Shown here: positions 12,101 through 28,400 of the stretch, piece by piece | Layout of the letters: every line of letters starts with the position of its first letter | Position numbering within the stretch: the stretch's first letter is position 1 | NCBI RefSeq assembly: GCF_000002995.4 | Contig: NW_025062479.1 | Coordinates: 23,800,221 to 23,864,220 of the forward strand | Direction of reading: 5' to 3' | Source: Brugia malayi | Taxonomy: Eukaryota > Nematoda > Chromadorea > Rhabditida > Onchocercidae | Length of the DNA: 64,000 bases | The notes under the pieces: generated by a model | Database searches by the model: none | The model's input: the letters and a program-made list of their open reading frames with translations, nothing else | Told to the model about the DNA's origin: nothing | Position numbers and translations under genes: made by a program

Positions 12101-15100
12101 TTGTAGAATGAAAAGTTTATGACATTTATGTAGGACATTGCTAGCAACATATGTGTATAAATCTGACAAAACCTTTAAAGTTTTATAAGTTTTTACTAAT
12201 AGCGAAAAGATTGTTACATTTGATCAACTTCAGTTACGGCATTAATTTAATATTAGAAATTTAGTTACGTTACGTTGATCTTTAGTTTTAATTTTTTCGT
12301 ACGATAAGAAATCGAAAATGTTATTAGTGAATTGACTTCTTGAGACTTTTTTTTTTTTAGTTATAAAATACAATTTCGTCTTTTTTTGCTTCCTACTATA
12401 GAGATTTCTAATTTGTCTGAGAAAAAATTGCTAATCCAATCGTATTTCTCAAATGCATTTCAGTTTTGACTTATACATTGTACTCATATATATAGCGGAT
12501 GAATGGTATTATATTATTATCAGAAAAGTGCTCTTACATTTTTTTTTTTTTTTTGTTTCGGCTCTTTCAAAATATTTTAATTTCCTTATGCATCTTTAAT
12601 TTTTCAGACAAAGTGAACGAGGAAGCCGATGTGATGTTGAAGATGACAGTGATCAACTGAGCATCGATTCTGCTGCTAAAGGTTTTGTTTATCATATTAG
12701 ATTGTAAATTCTTGCTTTTTGCTTTTTTGCTTTTCGCTGATGATTTAAATTTCATTCTTAAAATTCGATGATTGATTATTTTTGTTTCTCAAAGTGAAAT
12801 TTTATGTAGTCTGTTTATTTTAGAACCAATGAAATTTCGTGTGCCACACTCATTTCTAAGATTTGGTGTTGGTGGAAAGGCAATTATTCTAAATGTTCAG
12901 AATTCGGAAAATATCCTAGAGATACGTGATCTGAAAAGTTTATTTGGTAATGAAAAACTATTGCGTATTTCGAATGCAATTGAATCATTCCGAGGTATAT
13001 TTTGATGTTTTAGGTTGAAGATGTTTTCTTAAGCTTCTAATCTACAAATCAGTTGAACAAAGTTGTTTAGGTTCACAATCAAGCTCATGTAAAACAATTT
13101 TCGACATAAAATTATGGTATCATTTTTATTTTTAAGGATTATGAGGAGCTGTGGTGATTTATATTAAACTTCAATCAGCAGTGCAAAAAAAAAAAAAAAA
13201 AAATCTCTTTGCGATTTTCTTATATTTGAATGCCACATATAATTGCTGATTTTTAGGTCCTCTGATTGCCGGATTCACTCCAACTCATTCTGTACACCTT
13301 TACATACAACGTCAAATTGAGTTAATTCTCAAATCGGAAACTTATCTTGCAAACCCATCAAATAGTTTAGAAAGCGACTGTCTTTTAATATGGCAACTTC
13401 TAGAAATGCTTGTGCAACAACAAGGGGTATGCTTTTAACTTTGAATTAGTAAGTTAAATTTTTAATGCTTGATCTTTTTTTTTTTTTCTTTAATACTGAA
13501 AATAAAACAGTTCATTAATTCTGCTAATAATTCAGCGAATAACGGGTCCTGATTTGTCACGGTTATTAATGGCCACTTATGACGTGCCTGAGCAGCGACG
13601 ACATGGCAAAGAAAAGTCAAGTTTGCATAGTACAAACTTCAATGAATGTTCTGTGGATTCTAAAGCGTATGATCGTTTCACACAACTTCTTATTGGTGGT
13701 CATATTAAAGTAAGTTTTATTGTTAAAACTCTTTTTTATCAAAAAATCAAAAAAATGAGAAGTTATCATTCCGATAACATCCATATTTTCATTGAAGTAA
13801 AGAATAATGTAGATATTATGTTAGATTTAGAGATTCTTTGTCCTGAGCATTTTTATTCTACGTGTTTTTGAATTTTGATATGAATGATCAAATATTAAGA
13901 CATTATTTTGTTTCAATTTTTATAATAAGTCATCTTTTTTTTTTTTTTTTTTTTCGTTTGTGTTTCAGGAAGCTCTTGAAAGTGCAATTAAGGATGGTTT
14001 GTATTCGGATGCAATGATTTTGGCACGTCGTATGTGTGCCAATGAGCCACAAGAACTTGAAAAAGTTGAAACAGCCTTTTTGTCGCAGCGATCAGAAATG
14101 AATCCTGTAATGACTCTTCTATCAGTTGCAAATGGGCAACCGGCTCCGGTTCTGGTAATTTTTTATTCCTCTTTTTATTCATGCTATCATTTGTTTGTTT
14201 AATTTTTTCGATTTTAATAATTTCAAATCACTATTTGGTTCGATAAGCTTCGTTCATTTTTTGGAATGATGTATGCATATCTCAAACTAAAACCTATTAT
14301 TATTCTTAAAATATAGATAAAGAGATGGTTTTTCTTTTTGTAGACAAGTCCACCGATGGATGAAACAAATAGTTGGCGTTCACATGCAGCTATAGTACTA
14401 GCTAATTTAAATAATCCAGTAGCTCTTGGGACAGTACATCAACTTGGCTGTGTGCTTGCTCGTCGTGGATTACATGCTGCGGCTGATTTTTGTTTCTTAG
14501 CAGTCAGTCTTTTGTTACCCAGCTATAATCCATTTCAACCGATACCAAGAAGGTGTTTTCTTTTTTTTTTTTTTTTGTTTGTTTATTGCTTTTATTTCAA
14601 AATGTTTATGTTTATTTATTTATTTATTTTGCTTGCTAGAAAAATTCACAATTTTTTGATAGTTTTTAGTGATGATATGAATACGGATGTTCGTCGACAC
14701 ATAACACTTATTCATGCGACTTTGCCAGGCGAAGAAATGAATTTTGATTTTTCGAAAAGGTAATCAAAATTTTATTCCTGTTCTTTTATGTGTGAAAAAA
14801 ATTATCTCAAGATGATATTTGGCATTTAATTCTTCTCAAATATACTACCTTTTTATGTCGTTCTATTGTTTACTTTTCTTTAAATGCTAAAGCATTTTAT
14901 TTCATTCTTTTCATGTTCTTTTAATTACATAAAAAATTTCAGTTTTTCGATAATAGATTTGCATGCTACGGAAATTTTTCACTATTGCACAAAGTTGGCC
15001 AATAACAGCTCTTTGATAAATTTCAACACATCAATTGCATATCAATTACATCGTCTGGATTATGCGGAAATGGTTTCGGAATTTGGAAATTCAGCAGGAG

Positions 15101-18100
15101 ATGCTTTTCGATATTGCGTTGAAATTGCGAAGGAAATTTGGAATAGACATCATGAAATCGATATCGAACAGCTTGAACGACTTTATGAACTTGCTGAACG
15201 GTGCGTATTATGCATTCTTTATTTATCTTCTTTCTCTTGTTTCGTCTATAAACTTTATTTCTTCATGCACATTAATTTGTATATAATTCTGCTTGTTATA
15301 GCATTTTTAAAACTCAGATCTAAATCATTGCATGGTAGTCTTGAAATTTCCGATTTTAAAAAGATTTTTTTACATATGAAACAGTGTTGAAGTCCTATAA
15401 ATACAGGTTTCAGTAAACTAAGAATTAAATTAATTGATAAATATAAGGCCGTTATATTTATGCTTTCATGCTTTTATGAGGTTTATGAGTATATTTATAG
15501 TCTAAAATTCGTCGCATCCGCAGAAACAAACAGTACAGTTTGGATTCCAGCATTGCGGTCTTTCATAGATAACCAGAAAAAGGTAACTGAGGAAAGTAAA
15601 GTGATACAAGATGATGCTACCACAAATATCGATCGTAACAATGAAGATGTTGGTTTAATCATGGTACCAAAAGTATCACCGCAAGTAATCCTCTCTTTTT
15701 TTTTGTATTTTTTTCCTTTTTTTTTTTTTTTTTTGCGAAGACTGTTTCTATGAATAGTAATCATTCTTCAAGTAGTAGTTATTCAGAAATTCGTACTTTT
15801 GATTTGTTTCCTTCATATCTTTTTAAAAACAGTGATATTAATTATTTTAGATTGAAACGCCGGTGAATTTCACTGAGAAAAGCAACAGCCAAGAGAATGA
15901 GTTTGTTAAGTAAGTTTGCTAAATACCTTTTTTCCAAATATTAATATTAAAAAATTTATCTATTGCTTGAACTTATAAATTGCACTTCATTATCATTCTT
16001 TGTTTATTATTATCAGCATGACAACATTGGGATCTGAGACAGTCAAATGGCATATTGGACAGGAGGCAGCTACTTTCTCAACAATTCCAGTCAAGCAGCA
16101 CGAAGCAGAAAGTCAAAAAGCTACTGAAAATAACGGTTAAATTTTAAAGCATTTAGATTTTAGAGCAAATTTGTTCAGCAGTTTGTTATTCTTCAAAGAT
16201 GTAAATATATTTTATACTGTTTAAGTATAACTATTTTTGAACTCTCCTTCATCTTTTACAGCAAAAAAAAATAATTAGAACTCGTTAAGCACTTTTATTT
16301 TTTTTTTGTTAACCATTTAGATTTGTTGCATATAACTAATCCTACCTTTTCCTATTTTTAATTGCAAAAAAAAAAAAACGTTTGAGATTGAAGCCACTTA
16401 TAAATCTTTTATTCATTGGTCACTTATTTTAATTTTCAGATTATCAAATGCAGCCAGTGCAACCACGAGAGAGGATTGAAACGCATAGCAACACGAACGC
16501 ATCGGTAAATTCTCAGGTACAATTTTGAGTCTAAGTGAAATTTTCTGTTTGAGTTATTTTCCTTTTTCATACTGCTGCTCTCCAATTTTTATCATCGATC
16601 TTTCCTCCATGACCAATAATGAAAGTAAAACAAGAACTGATAAGGATTAGATAATTTCAATTCTAGTTCTAAATTAAATTAGCATCATTGTGAAAGATAT
16701 GCTTATATTTATATTTCTACTTGTTATGTATAATTTTCAGTGCACATCACTTCTTCCGCCAGTTCTATCAACTAGTACGAATGATTCTGTTGAAAGTAGT
16801 GTTACAAGTCATACAACAGTTATTTCTCCTTCATTGCTGCAAGCAAATGAACAAATTTCACATGAAGCAGTGCAAAATTATTACGATGATAATAGCACTT
16901 ATGATTGGAAAGTTTTGAAAATGAAACAACAAACTGATTCGAAAAGAGTAAATAACGAAATAGTGGCAGAATGTGTAACAGATAATAATACTTCTACTAC
17001 AATTAGTCATGAAAATACTTCACGTGGAAATGTTGATCATTTGGTAAATTTATTCACCTTATTTATCTTTCATTTCTTTTGTTTTTGCTAGTACAATTAA
17101 AATTCTAAGTTTTGTACTTGTGTTTAGGAAGCAAAAATTCCAAACGGAATGCTACCTACAGGAACAACAGGAAGGCAAATTCAAGGAACATTTCAATCCG
17201 CTCATATATCTCCAATAATTCAAAATTCAGGTACAAATTAAATGTTCAAATTTTATATTGACTATTTTGAGTTAAATATTTCATGTGCCGTTTACATATT
17301 CGAATTATTTACTTTTATATTTCTTACTTTCCTTTTTTTTTTTTTTTTTTTTTTTTTTTGCAGAACTTTCATTTCCCTCCCAGCAACAATCAAATATGGT
17401 TAAAAAAGATGAACAGGTTAATAATTTTTCTTCCTCAATTTTTTTTTTTTTGGTTAATTTTGTCGCTTCATTTTTTATAATTTCAATCGCAAAAATGATG
17501 TAAAATGATATTTAGGCACATAATGGCGAGAAACTTATAAACGATCATCGTCAGAATCCTGGATTATTTTCAAAACTAAAAGCAACAATTGCAAAAGCAA
17601 TTCCATCAAGCAATGAAATGATTCTTCCAGACGATAAGCATCCATCGGTATCATCGAATAATGTTTCATTATCTTTTGTAAAATTGGAATGAAATGTTTG
17701 ACAGTAATACTTTAAATTTCTTGTCATTCATTCTTGCTATTGGTTATTTTTGCACTAGCTATAGAATTTTCTAAAATTACAGATTGTATGGGATCCAAAG
17801 CTTAACAGATATGTTGGTGAAGGAATTGAGGAAGAATCTGTTCCGGAACCGCCACCATCAATTACAGGAACTTCGGAAAAGTTAAACGAATCGACATATG
17901 TTAAGGCTGGTGGATTGACTGCTGCTCGACTAAGTGGTGGTAAGTTATTCTTTAACCTAAATAAGGCTGAATTTTACCTATTGTTTTTGTCGTAGAAGTA
18001 GTTAATAATTCGAAATTATTCTTTCCTTATTTTTACTTTATTTTGGATGATTTTTTTTTTTTGTCCGCATTTCTGCAACAAATATTCTCTGTTGTTTGTA

Positions 18101-18510
18101 TAACTTTTGAATATACACTGAAAGCAAACCGGAAAACAAACTATGTTTCTTTTTTGTTTTTTTGTAAACTTATTCAACTGAATTTCTTTCTTGAGTCATA
18201 AATTTTACAGGATCAAGATATTTCAATCCACTTATCGAAACATCATCTTCTAAGCCAAGAGCTCATACCGCTCCTCTTTTACCACCAGTACCTGCTTCCG
18301 CTAGTTTTGGTTTCATACCATCAATGCCTGGTAAATTTTTTTATGAAATATTTTCATTATTATATCTCAGTATTGAAGTTTTAGACATTCAGACTTTACT
18401 TTGTTACAGTTGTTTAATGACATTTTGCAGATGACAATGAAGCATCTACAGAAAGTCCGTTCAGTGTTGACACTACTCCGTTATCAAAAGAGGCTGAAAC
18501 TGCTGAATAA
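6121..18510 (+). CDS. sec-16: Sec16, COPII / ER exit site scaffold
   Basis: I could thread 38 exons with consistent phases to a single 5136-nt CDS (1711 aa), from 6121-6252 to 18431-18510. The hallmark is the Sec16 central conserved domain, about residues 830-1250: KFRVPHSFLRFGVGGKA, then GPLIAGFTPTHSVHLYI, EALESAIKDGLYSDAMILA and LGCVLARRGLHAAADFC. An upstream conserved piece, PNEFYYFGVIQLPQ, sits near 680. Near residue 1594 lies VWDPKLNRYV, resembling the conserved C-terminal Sec16 WD.N motif. N- and C-terminal parts are low-complexity and Ser/Thr/Gln rich, as in the family. Sec16 organises ER exit sites and binds Sec13, Sec23 and Sar1-cycle factors. Exons include 11588-11791, 12824-12994, 13257-13426, 13536-13709, 13969-14154, 14344-14552 and 14943-15200. 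One intron (9882-9981) uses GC-AG. The start MSQFYW is the first in-frame ATG. Confidence 0.92.
9882..9981 (+). other. GC-AG intron in Sec16
   Basis: The reading frame L-R-R-T-R-H-T across exons 9776-9881 and 9982-10146 is only kept if the donor is GCAAGT at 9882. The nearest GT donor (9886) would put the next exon out of frame, into a stop. GCAAGT is the standard consensus of the rare GC donor class. Confidence 0.7.
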
Positions 18511-21317
18511 GTCTCATAGAATCTGTTAATACTGATTCATACTGAAAGTTTTGTTTAGGTTTGAGTTATGTTTAATATTCGTAATGTGTTTTTTTTTTTT
18601 TTTCTGTTGTACAAGGAATGGATTGTGACAATAACTTTTTATTGCAGTAGTATCAGCAGATAAAACGTAATGTCTTATCTGTGAAAAATTATTTCTAATT
18701 GTTCTGTTGGTGGTTCTGAAATTCGGTGTTATATTTTAAGCTAATTAGTTGCTAAGAAATGTATTTTGTTAACATTTCAGGAGATATGTTTTTTATCGCT
18801 CATACCATAATAAGCATTATTTTCAAAGTCACTTAAAATACTTTACCTATCTACTACCTTCTGTTTTTTTTTTTTATAATCGCATAGAAAAATAAATATT
18901 TTTCTTTTTGTTTTCTCTCTTTCTTTTAGTTTGTTCTCATAATTTGTCGAATAATTTCAACCTTCTCCAATATCCCCACTTTTTCGGTTGATTTCTAGAA
19001 TTTAATAATTAAAGTGACTTTGAGAATATAAGCTTTTATAAAGCTACTTTATGAGTGATGAGATTTCTTCTTTTTTTTTTTTTATTTTGAAATTATAAAT
19101 TAAAATTGTGATGAAAGAAATTATGAATTGTTTTATTCTAAAATTTAGCATTCTTATTTCACTTCTTTAATCATTTTTGTTTGTTTTTTTTATCAATCAC
19201 AAGTGATGTATGAAAGTGAAAATAAGCGTTCAATTGCCTTAAACAAATTTGTGAATTTGTTTTTTTTGTTCAAATTGATTTTCTATACTTTTCTTTTTTT
19301 TTTTGGATTTTATTTTCATTTCTTTACATTTCTGTTGTTTTGTTACAGGGGAATGTAGGTAAAGAAAATTTTTATTGAAACATTGTTTTTTTTTTTTTGA
19401 GTGTAAAATATTAGTTTGAAGGAAAGGAAACGCACGAGTAATATTTATATTTTTATCATTGTATATTTAGTGATTTGTAAAAGAAAGTCCTTCATTATGT
19501 GATATTTCCATGTCATTCTTTCCTAAAATTTTGTTTACATGCAGTATTATAGCCTTTAAAATATTTACAGTCTTCTGCTTATTATATTAGCTTCATTTTG
19601 AAATTTCTTCCGTAAACAATTTAGCTAAATAACGGTTCTATTTAGTTTTTCTTTTTTTTTTTTTTTTTTTTTTCATTTGTGACATTTATTATTCGCTTAC
19701 CTAAAAAAAATGCCATAAATTATTTTATTTTTTCTTTTTTTGTTATTTTAGAGGTAATTTTTTATTTTAACTTTTTACTCTACTGTTATTATATAATACA
19801 TTTTATATTGATTTATATTCTGTTTTACCTATGGAATATATGGTTTTGTTTTATATAATTTTATCATTCTCTTAACTAATTTTTTTTTTTTTTTTTCCGG
19901 TTGTTAAAAGAAAAGCAAATAATTTTTTACGTGAAGTTCACGTGTCCCTGTGCTGTTTATTCAGAAGCAATCATTTGATTTACTTTCCTGCTTGTTCAAT
20001 TTTAAAATATAATTTCAATATTTGCTGCTTTTTATTTCTTTCTTTCCTCTTCATTTTCTACCTCTTGATTTTTTAAGCATTTCTTTATCTATACCTTCTC
20101 CCAAATCAACTATTTATTATTTATGTAGTGTAATTATTGTTAAAATTATAAATTTAATTTCAGACAGAAATTTATGGTTTCATTTTAATTTTTATAAAAT
20201 GATGGAATCAGTAGTTTAAGATTTGAAATTGAAAAATTGGCTAATGATTATTGGTTGATAAAATAAGTTAGTGAAATAAATTTGATTAAGCATTGTATTA
20301 GGTAACTTTATAGGACAATTTGGAGAGGAAAGAGTGGTATTTATTTAAATTATGCGATATGAAATTTTTTTTTTTTTTAAATAAAGAACATTAATTGAAT
20401 ATTTCTATAAAATCTAAAAAATTTAAAAATTATTTTTAGTAATTGAATCGGAAAAGATAAAAGTATACACTGAGACTGATATATTTTGCTAATTCATTTG
20501 AATTTGAGATCCAACCATTCAACAAAATTTATGATGTTTTGTTTTAAAATTTATGATTAATTTCTAGGCTTTGTTCTGTTTATCAGTTTGTTTACTCCTT
20601 ATGCGTTTCATTTAACAATTTATTTTATTCTTATATCCTAATTAAACTTTTTGTTCTAATATCAATTTGTAGTGATAAAAATTAAAACTCATTAATATTT
20701 AAGCTCATTTCGATTTCAATTCTATCTATTTAGCAATGTTCAATAACATTTTATCTTGTTTTAATTTTAACTCTTTTTTTTTTCTTTTTTTTTTACGGTG
20801 CTTTCATTTTAGTATTTCGATAGCAAATAAAAATAATTATTTTATTGTTTTAAAATTGAATCATTTGACAATGGAATATACCATTAACAGAATTCATTAT
20901 TATTTCTTGCAGCAATGAATCAATTTAATAAAGTTTTTTTTTTTTTTAGATGATAATTCCAAGCTTATCTCTTTTTTTTTTCCTGATTTGTCAAAATGGT
21001 TTTAGATTATTTTTCACTGTTATTTTCTTTCTATCTGTTGAAATATGGAGAAAAAAATAATTTAGTAAAACTAATCGTTTTGTTTAATTTGATCGAAAAT
21101 AGGAACGAAAATGAATTTTATTGATTTTTAAGTTCCATATAGGTTTTTTGTTAAGTTTCATAAAAATTTGGTTTTTTAAATTTTTTTTTTTTTTTTTTTT
21201 GAATTTTTAGTCTACAAAATTGTCCATTGAATAGTAAATAAAGCATTGCGACAATTGATTATTTCATTTAATAAATCACTTTAAAAAAAAAAAAAAATGT
21301 TTTTTAGATATCACTAG
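18511..21317. other. Intergenic region between Sec16 and the RRM gene
   Basis: AT-rich, with more than a dozen long poly-T runs on the plus strand. An AATAAA at 18891-18896 is a candidate Sec16 polyadenylation signal. No exon, RNA gene or named repeat was recognised. The last bases (TTTTTTTAG at 21299-21307) form a spliced-leader-like acceptor 10 nt before the next ATG. Confidence 0.55.
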
Positions 21318-24919
<3,602 letters not shown>

Positions 24920-25483
24920 TACTTACTTATCTTCTTGGTATTTTCATAATAATTATCTTTGTATTTAAAATTTTTCAGTTGATTTTTTTCTTTTCATTTC
25001 AACTTTTGAAATAGTTTTTTTTTTCTTTTTTTTTTTTCTAAATTTGATTGATTTTTTTAGTGTTGTTAAGTTTATAAAATATTTTTCGATGCTTATTTGA
25101 AATACGGTTGATTTTTTTTTTTTTTGATTGGAAAAATAACTACTGGTAAAAATTGTTTAAATTTTATGAAGAGTAAATATTGATATTCATATTATGAATG
25201 CTTTGATAAATATTCGTAATTTTGAATGTTTAAGCATTTCATTGTTTGTTTTTAATGCTTTCATTTGCTATTCAAAAATTTTTTTTGTTGATTTTTGCTT
25301 ATTACATATGATAAATGCATTGTATGAACAATTTAGCAATTATTTTGCTTCTTAAAAAAGAAAGAAAATTTTATCATATGATTAATTATATTATAAATAA
25401 AATGTGAAATTATTATAAAGAAAATAGAATTAAATTTGAAATTATTATAAAAAAAAAAAAAAATTAAAAAATTAAAGGATCAT
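24920..25483. other. Convergent intergenic spacer
   Basis: About 560 bp of AT-rich sequence between the stop codons of the RRM gene (+) and the PKS-NRPS gene (-). It must hold both 3' UTRs. No further gene seen. Confidence 0.6.
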
Positions 25484-28400
25484 TTAAGACTGTTCAACTA
25501 TGATTCCATTCATAGCATAAATGTAAGCAAAAATACGGGTCAACAAGGTCATATTATGTTGCTGTAACATCGAATCATGATCACCATCAACCAGAAATAT
25601 ATCCACTTTTTTCGTTGAAATTTTATGCCATCCATTTGAAATTAACGATTGTGTTTGTTGTTTGGAATTTAATTCTCTTAAAAAAGAAAAAAAAAAAATA
25701 ATAATCAAAAATTATTCAGAAAAATATGAATGTAAAGAAGAAGGAAAGGAAGCAAATTAATTTTTCTCTCTTTTGAATAATATGAAACATTAGTAAATGA
25801 TTAGCCTTTTTTTTTTCTCTCTCTCTCTCTCTCTCTCTAGATAGTTTAGTTAAATTATGAATTTCATGATTTTAAGTTTTTAATTATGAATTTCATGATT
25901 TTAAGTTTTTAATTATGAATTTTAAAAAAGAAACAAGAAAGAAGAAATCATTTTTTTTCTTAATGGTATATATTTGTTTATCACTAAGTTTATCACTGAT
26001 TATAGCAAATGAAATTTGTTTACTTACCTTAGATGTGTTCGAAGAGGAGAATTTCCATGATCTTTTGCTTTTAAAAGGTAAATTTTGATTGAATTAATTG
26101 TAAATTGATGATTTTGTAGCATTTTAGTTAATTTCATCGATTTCTTAATATATTCCTCTTTATCTGGCAATCCTTTTAATTTTTCCTAAAAAATAAAAAA
26201 AATAATTTTAAAAAATGTAGTAATTATTTCTCTTACATTTCTGTACTATATGAGTAAATAAAATAAATTTTTTTTTTTAACAATTACTTCTTACTTCTTT
26301 TTCATCTTTGCTATATAAATAAGTAAGCTAAATCTTTACTATATGAATAAGTAAAGTAATTTTTTTTTTTTTTTTTGACAAAATAAAAGTTAAAAGTAAA
26401 GTAAATTTCTTTTTCTTTTTCTGACAAAATAAAAGTTAAAAGTAAAGTAAACTTTTTCTGACAAAATAAAAGTTAAAAGTAAAGTAAATTTCTTTTTCTT
26501 TTTTTGACGAAATAAAAGTTAAAACCACCTGAAGGTAGCATATGAGAGTATTCATATGTAAATTTTCAATACCAATACACCATGAATCAAGCATTATAAC
26601 AAATAATTCTTTTTTATTATCTCGATTATTATTAAGTAATTCTGCAATTTCACGTGCCAAAATACCACCTAATGAATGTCCCATTAAATATATCGCATTC
26701 ATTTGACTATGTTTAACAATCTAAATAATTTTAAAACTTTAATTAATTACATAAATTTAATTTAACAATGGAAATATTATTTTTTAAAAAAAGAAATTAC
26801 GAAGCAAAAATAAATATTTTTTATCAACAAATAATTTCTTAAAATGGAAAAAAAAAAAAAAAAAAAAAAAACGAAGAGTTTCCATATTTTATAACAATTT
26901 GATAACTTTTTTTTTTGTGCCTAGAAAATTTTTTTTAAAGAAAACATATATGCAAATATTTATTTATTTTTTTATTTAACATATAACATATGTTGAATAA
27001 TATAGTAAGGGTTTAAATCATTGAATGTGATAAAATTCTAATTTATTGATTAATGTAATAAAGGTTTAATTTATTGAACAATGTGATAAAATTCTAATTT
27101 ATTGAATGATATTATAAAAGTTTAATTTTATGGATAATGTGATAAAATTCTAATTTATTGAATAATATTATAAAAGTTTAATTTATTGAACACTATGATA
27201 AAAGATGATAAAAGTTTAATTTATTCAATAATCTGATAAATTTATTGGATAATCTGATAAAATTCTAATTTATTGATTAATATGATCAAAGTTTAATTTT
27301 TTATTTTTTACAGACATATTTCACTTTTCATACTAGAAGTTTAATTTATTCAATAATCTGATAAATTTATTGGATAATCTGATAAAATTCTAATTTATTG
27401 ATTAATATGATCAAAGTTTAATTTTTTATTTTTTACAGACATATTTCACTTTTCATACTAGAAGTTTAATTTATTAAATAATCTGATAAAATTGTCATTT
27501 ATTGAACAATATGATAAAAGTTCAATTTATTAAATAATGTGATAAAATTCTAATTTATTGATTAATATTATAAAAGTTTAAAAATTTTAAATTTTCCAAT
27601 AAAACTTTATGAAGATATATATATATATTTTACTTTTCATATCTAACTATAATGCAAATAATTTAAATAGGTGAAATTTTTTTTTTTTACTTACCTGTTT
27701 CGAGTAAAATGTTGCAAGTTCAATTAAACTATCCGATGGATAATACAATTCATATTCGATAGCATAAATATTAAAACATTGTGGTATAGTTGATACTAAT
27801 CCAAAATATGAATAAATTGTACCAGCAATTGCATGTATCATATAAACATTACCAATTGATGTGACAGTTTCTCGAAGATTGACAAATTTTATCAAATTAA
27901 AATCTTGCAAAGGTACAGATAAATGATAATTTTGATAAGTGTAATCATTTTTTTCATTATAGCAAATATTCAGTTCTGTTTGTATGCTAGCAATAAGTGC
28001 TGCTAATGTTGGTTGACGATAGAATTGTTGAAAATTTAAAGTGAAATTAAATTTATCACGAAGTTTTTGTCGTAGAAGTATTAGTAGCAGAGAATGTCCA
28101 CCAATTGTAAAAAAATTATCAGTGAGATTAATTTGTGATAAGCCAATTAATTGACACCAAATTTTTTGCACCTCTTGTTGTAATACATTATTAGTTTGAA
28201 TTGATGCAATAATTTCATTATCATTATCAGTGGAATGATAATAATAATCATTTCTTATCATTTCATTTAATTTATTCACATCAATTTTTCCATTTCGATT
28301 TAATGGCATTCGTTGTAGCAAAATAATTTTTTTTGGTATCATAAAATGAAGTAAATTTTCATTCAAATATTGTCGTAATAAATCACAGTAATATTTACTA

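Larger units (their letters stand above)
25484..27913 (-). other. C-terminal thioesterase split over four exons (residues about 7080-7332)
   Basis: Starts VYMIHAIAGTIYSYFGL, the usual type I TE entry. It has YLMGHSLGGILARE (S7168), FVIMLDSW (D7197) and FLVDGDHDSML (H7302), so the Ser-Asp-His triad is complete. Three introns (26721-27694, 26186-26528, 25677-26027) interrupt it, in contrast to the intronless rest of the gene. Confidence 0.88.

Noticed and set aside
27647..27694. Unspliced C-terminus of the giant open frame
   Set aside because: It passes a strong CAG|GTAAGT donor and ends in a short basic tail; splicing at 27695 instead yields a complete thioesterase triad in phase.
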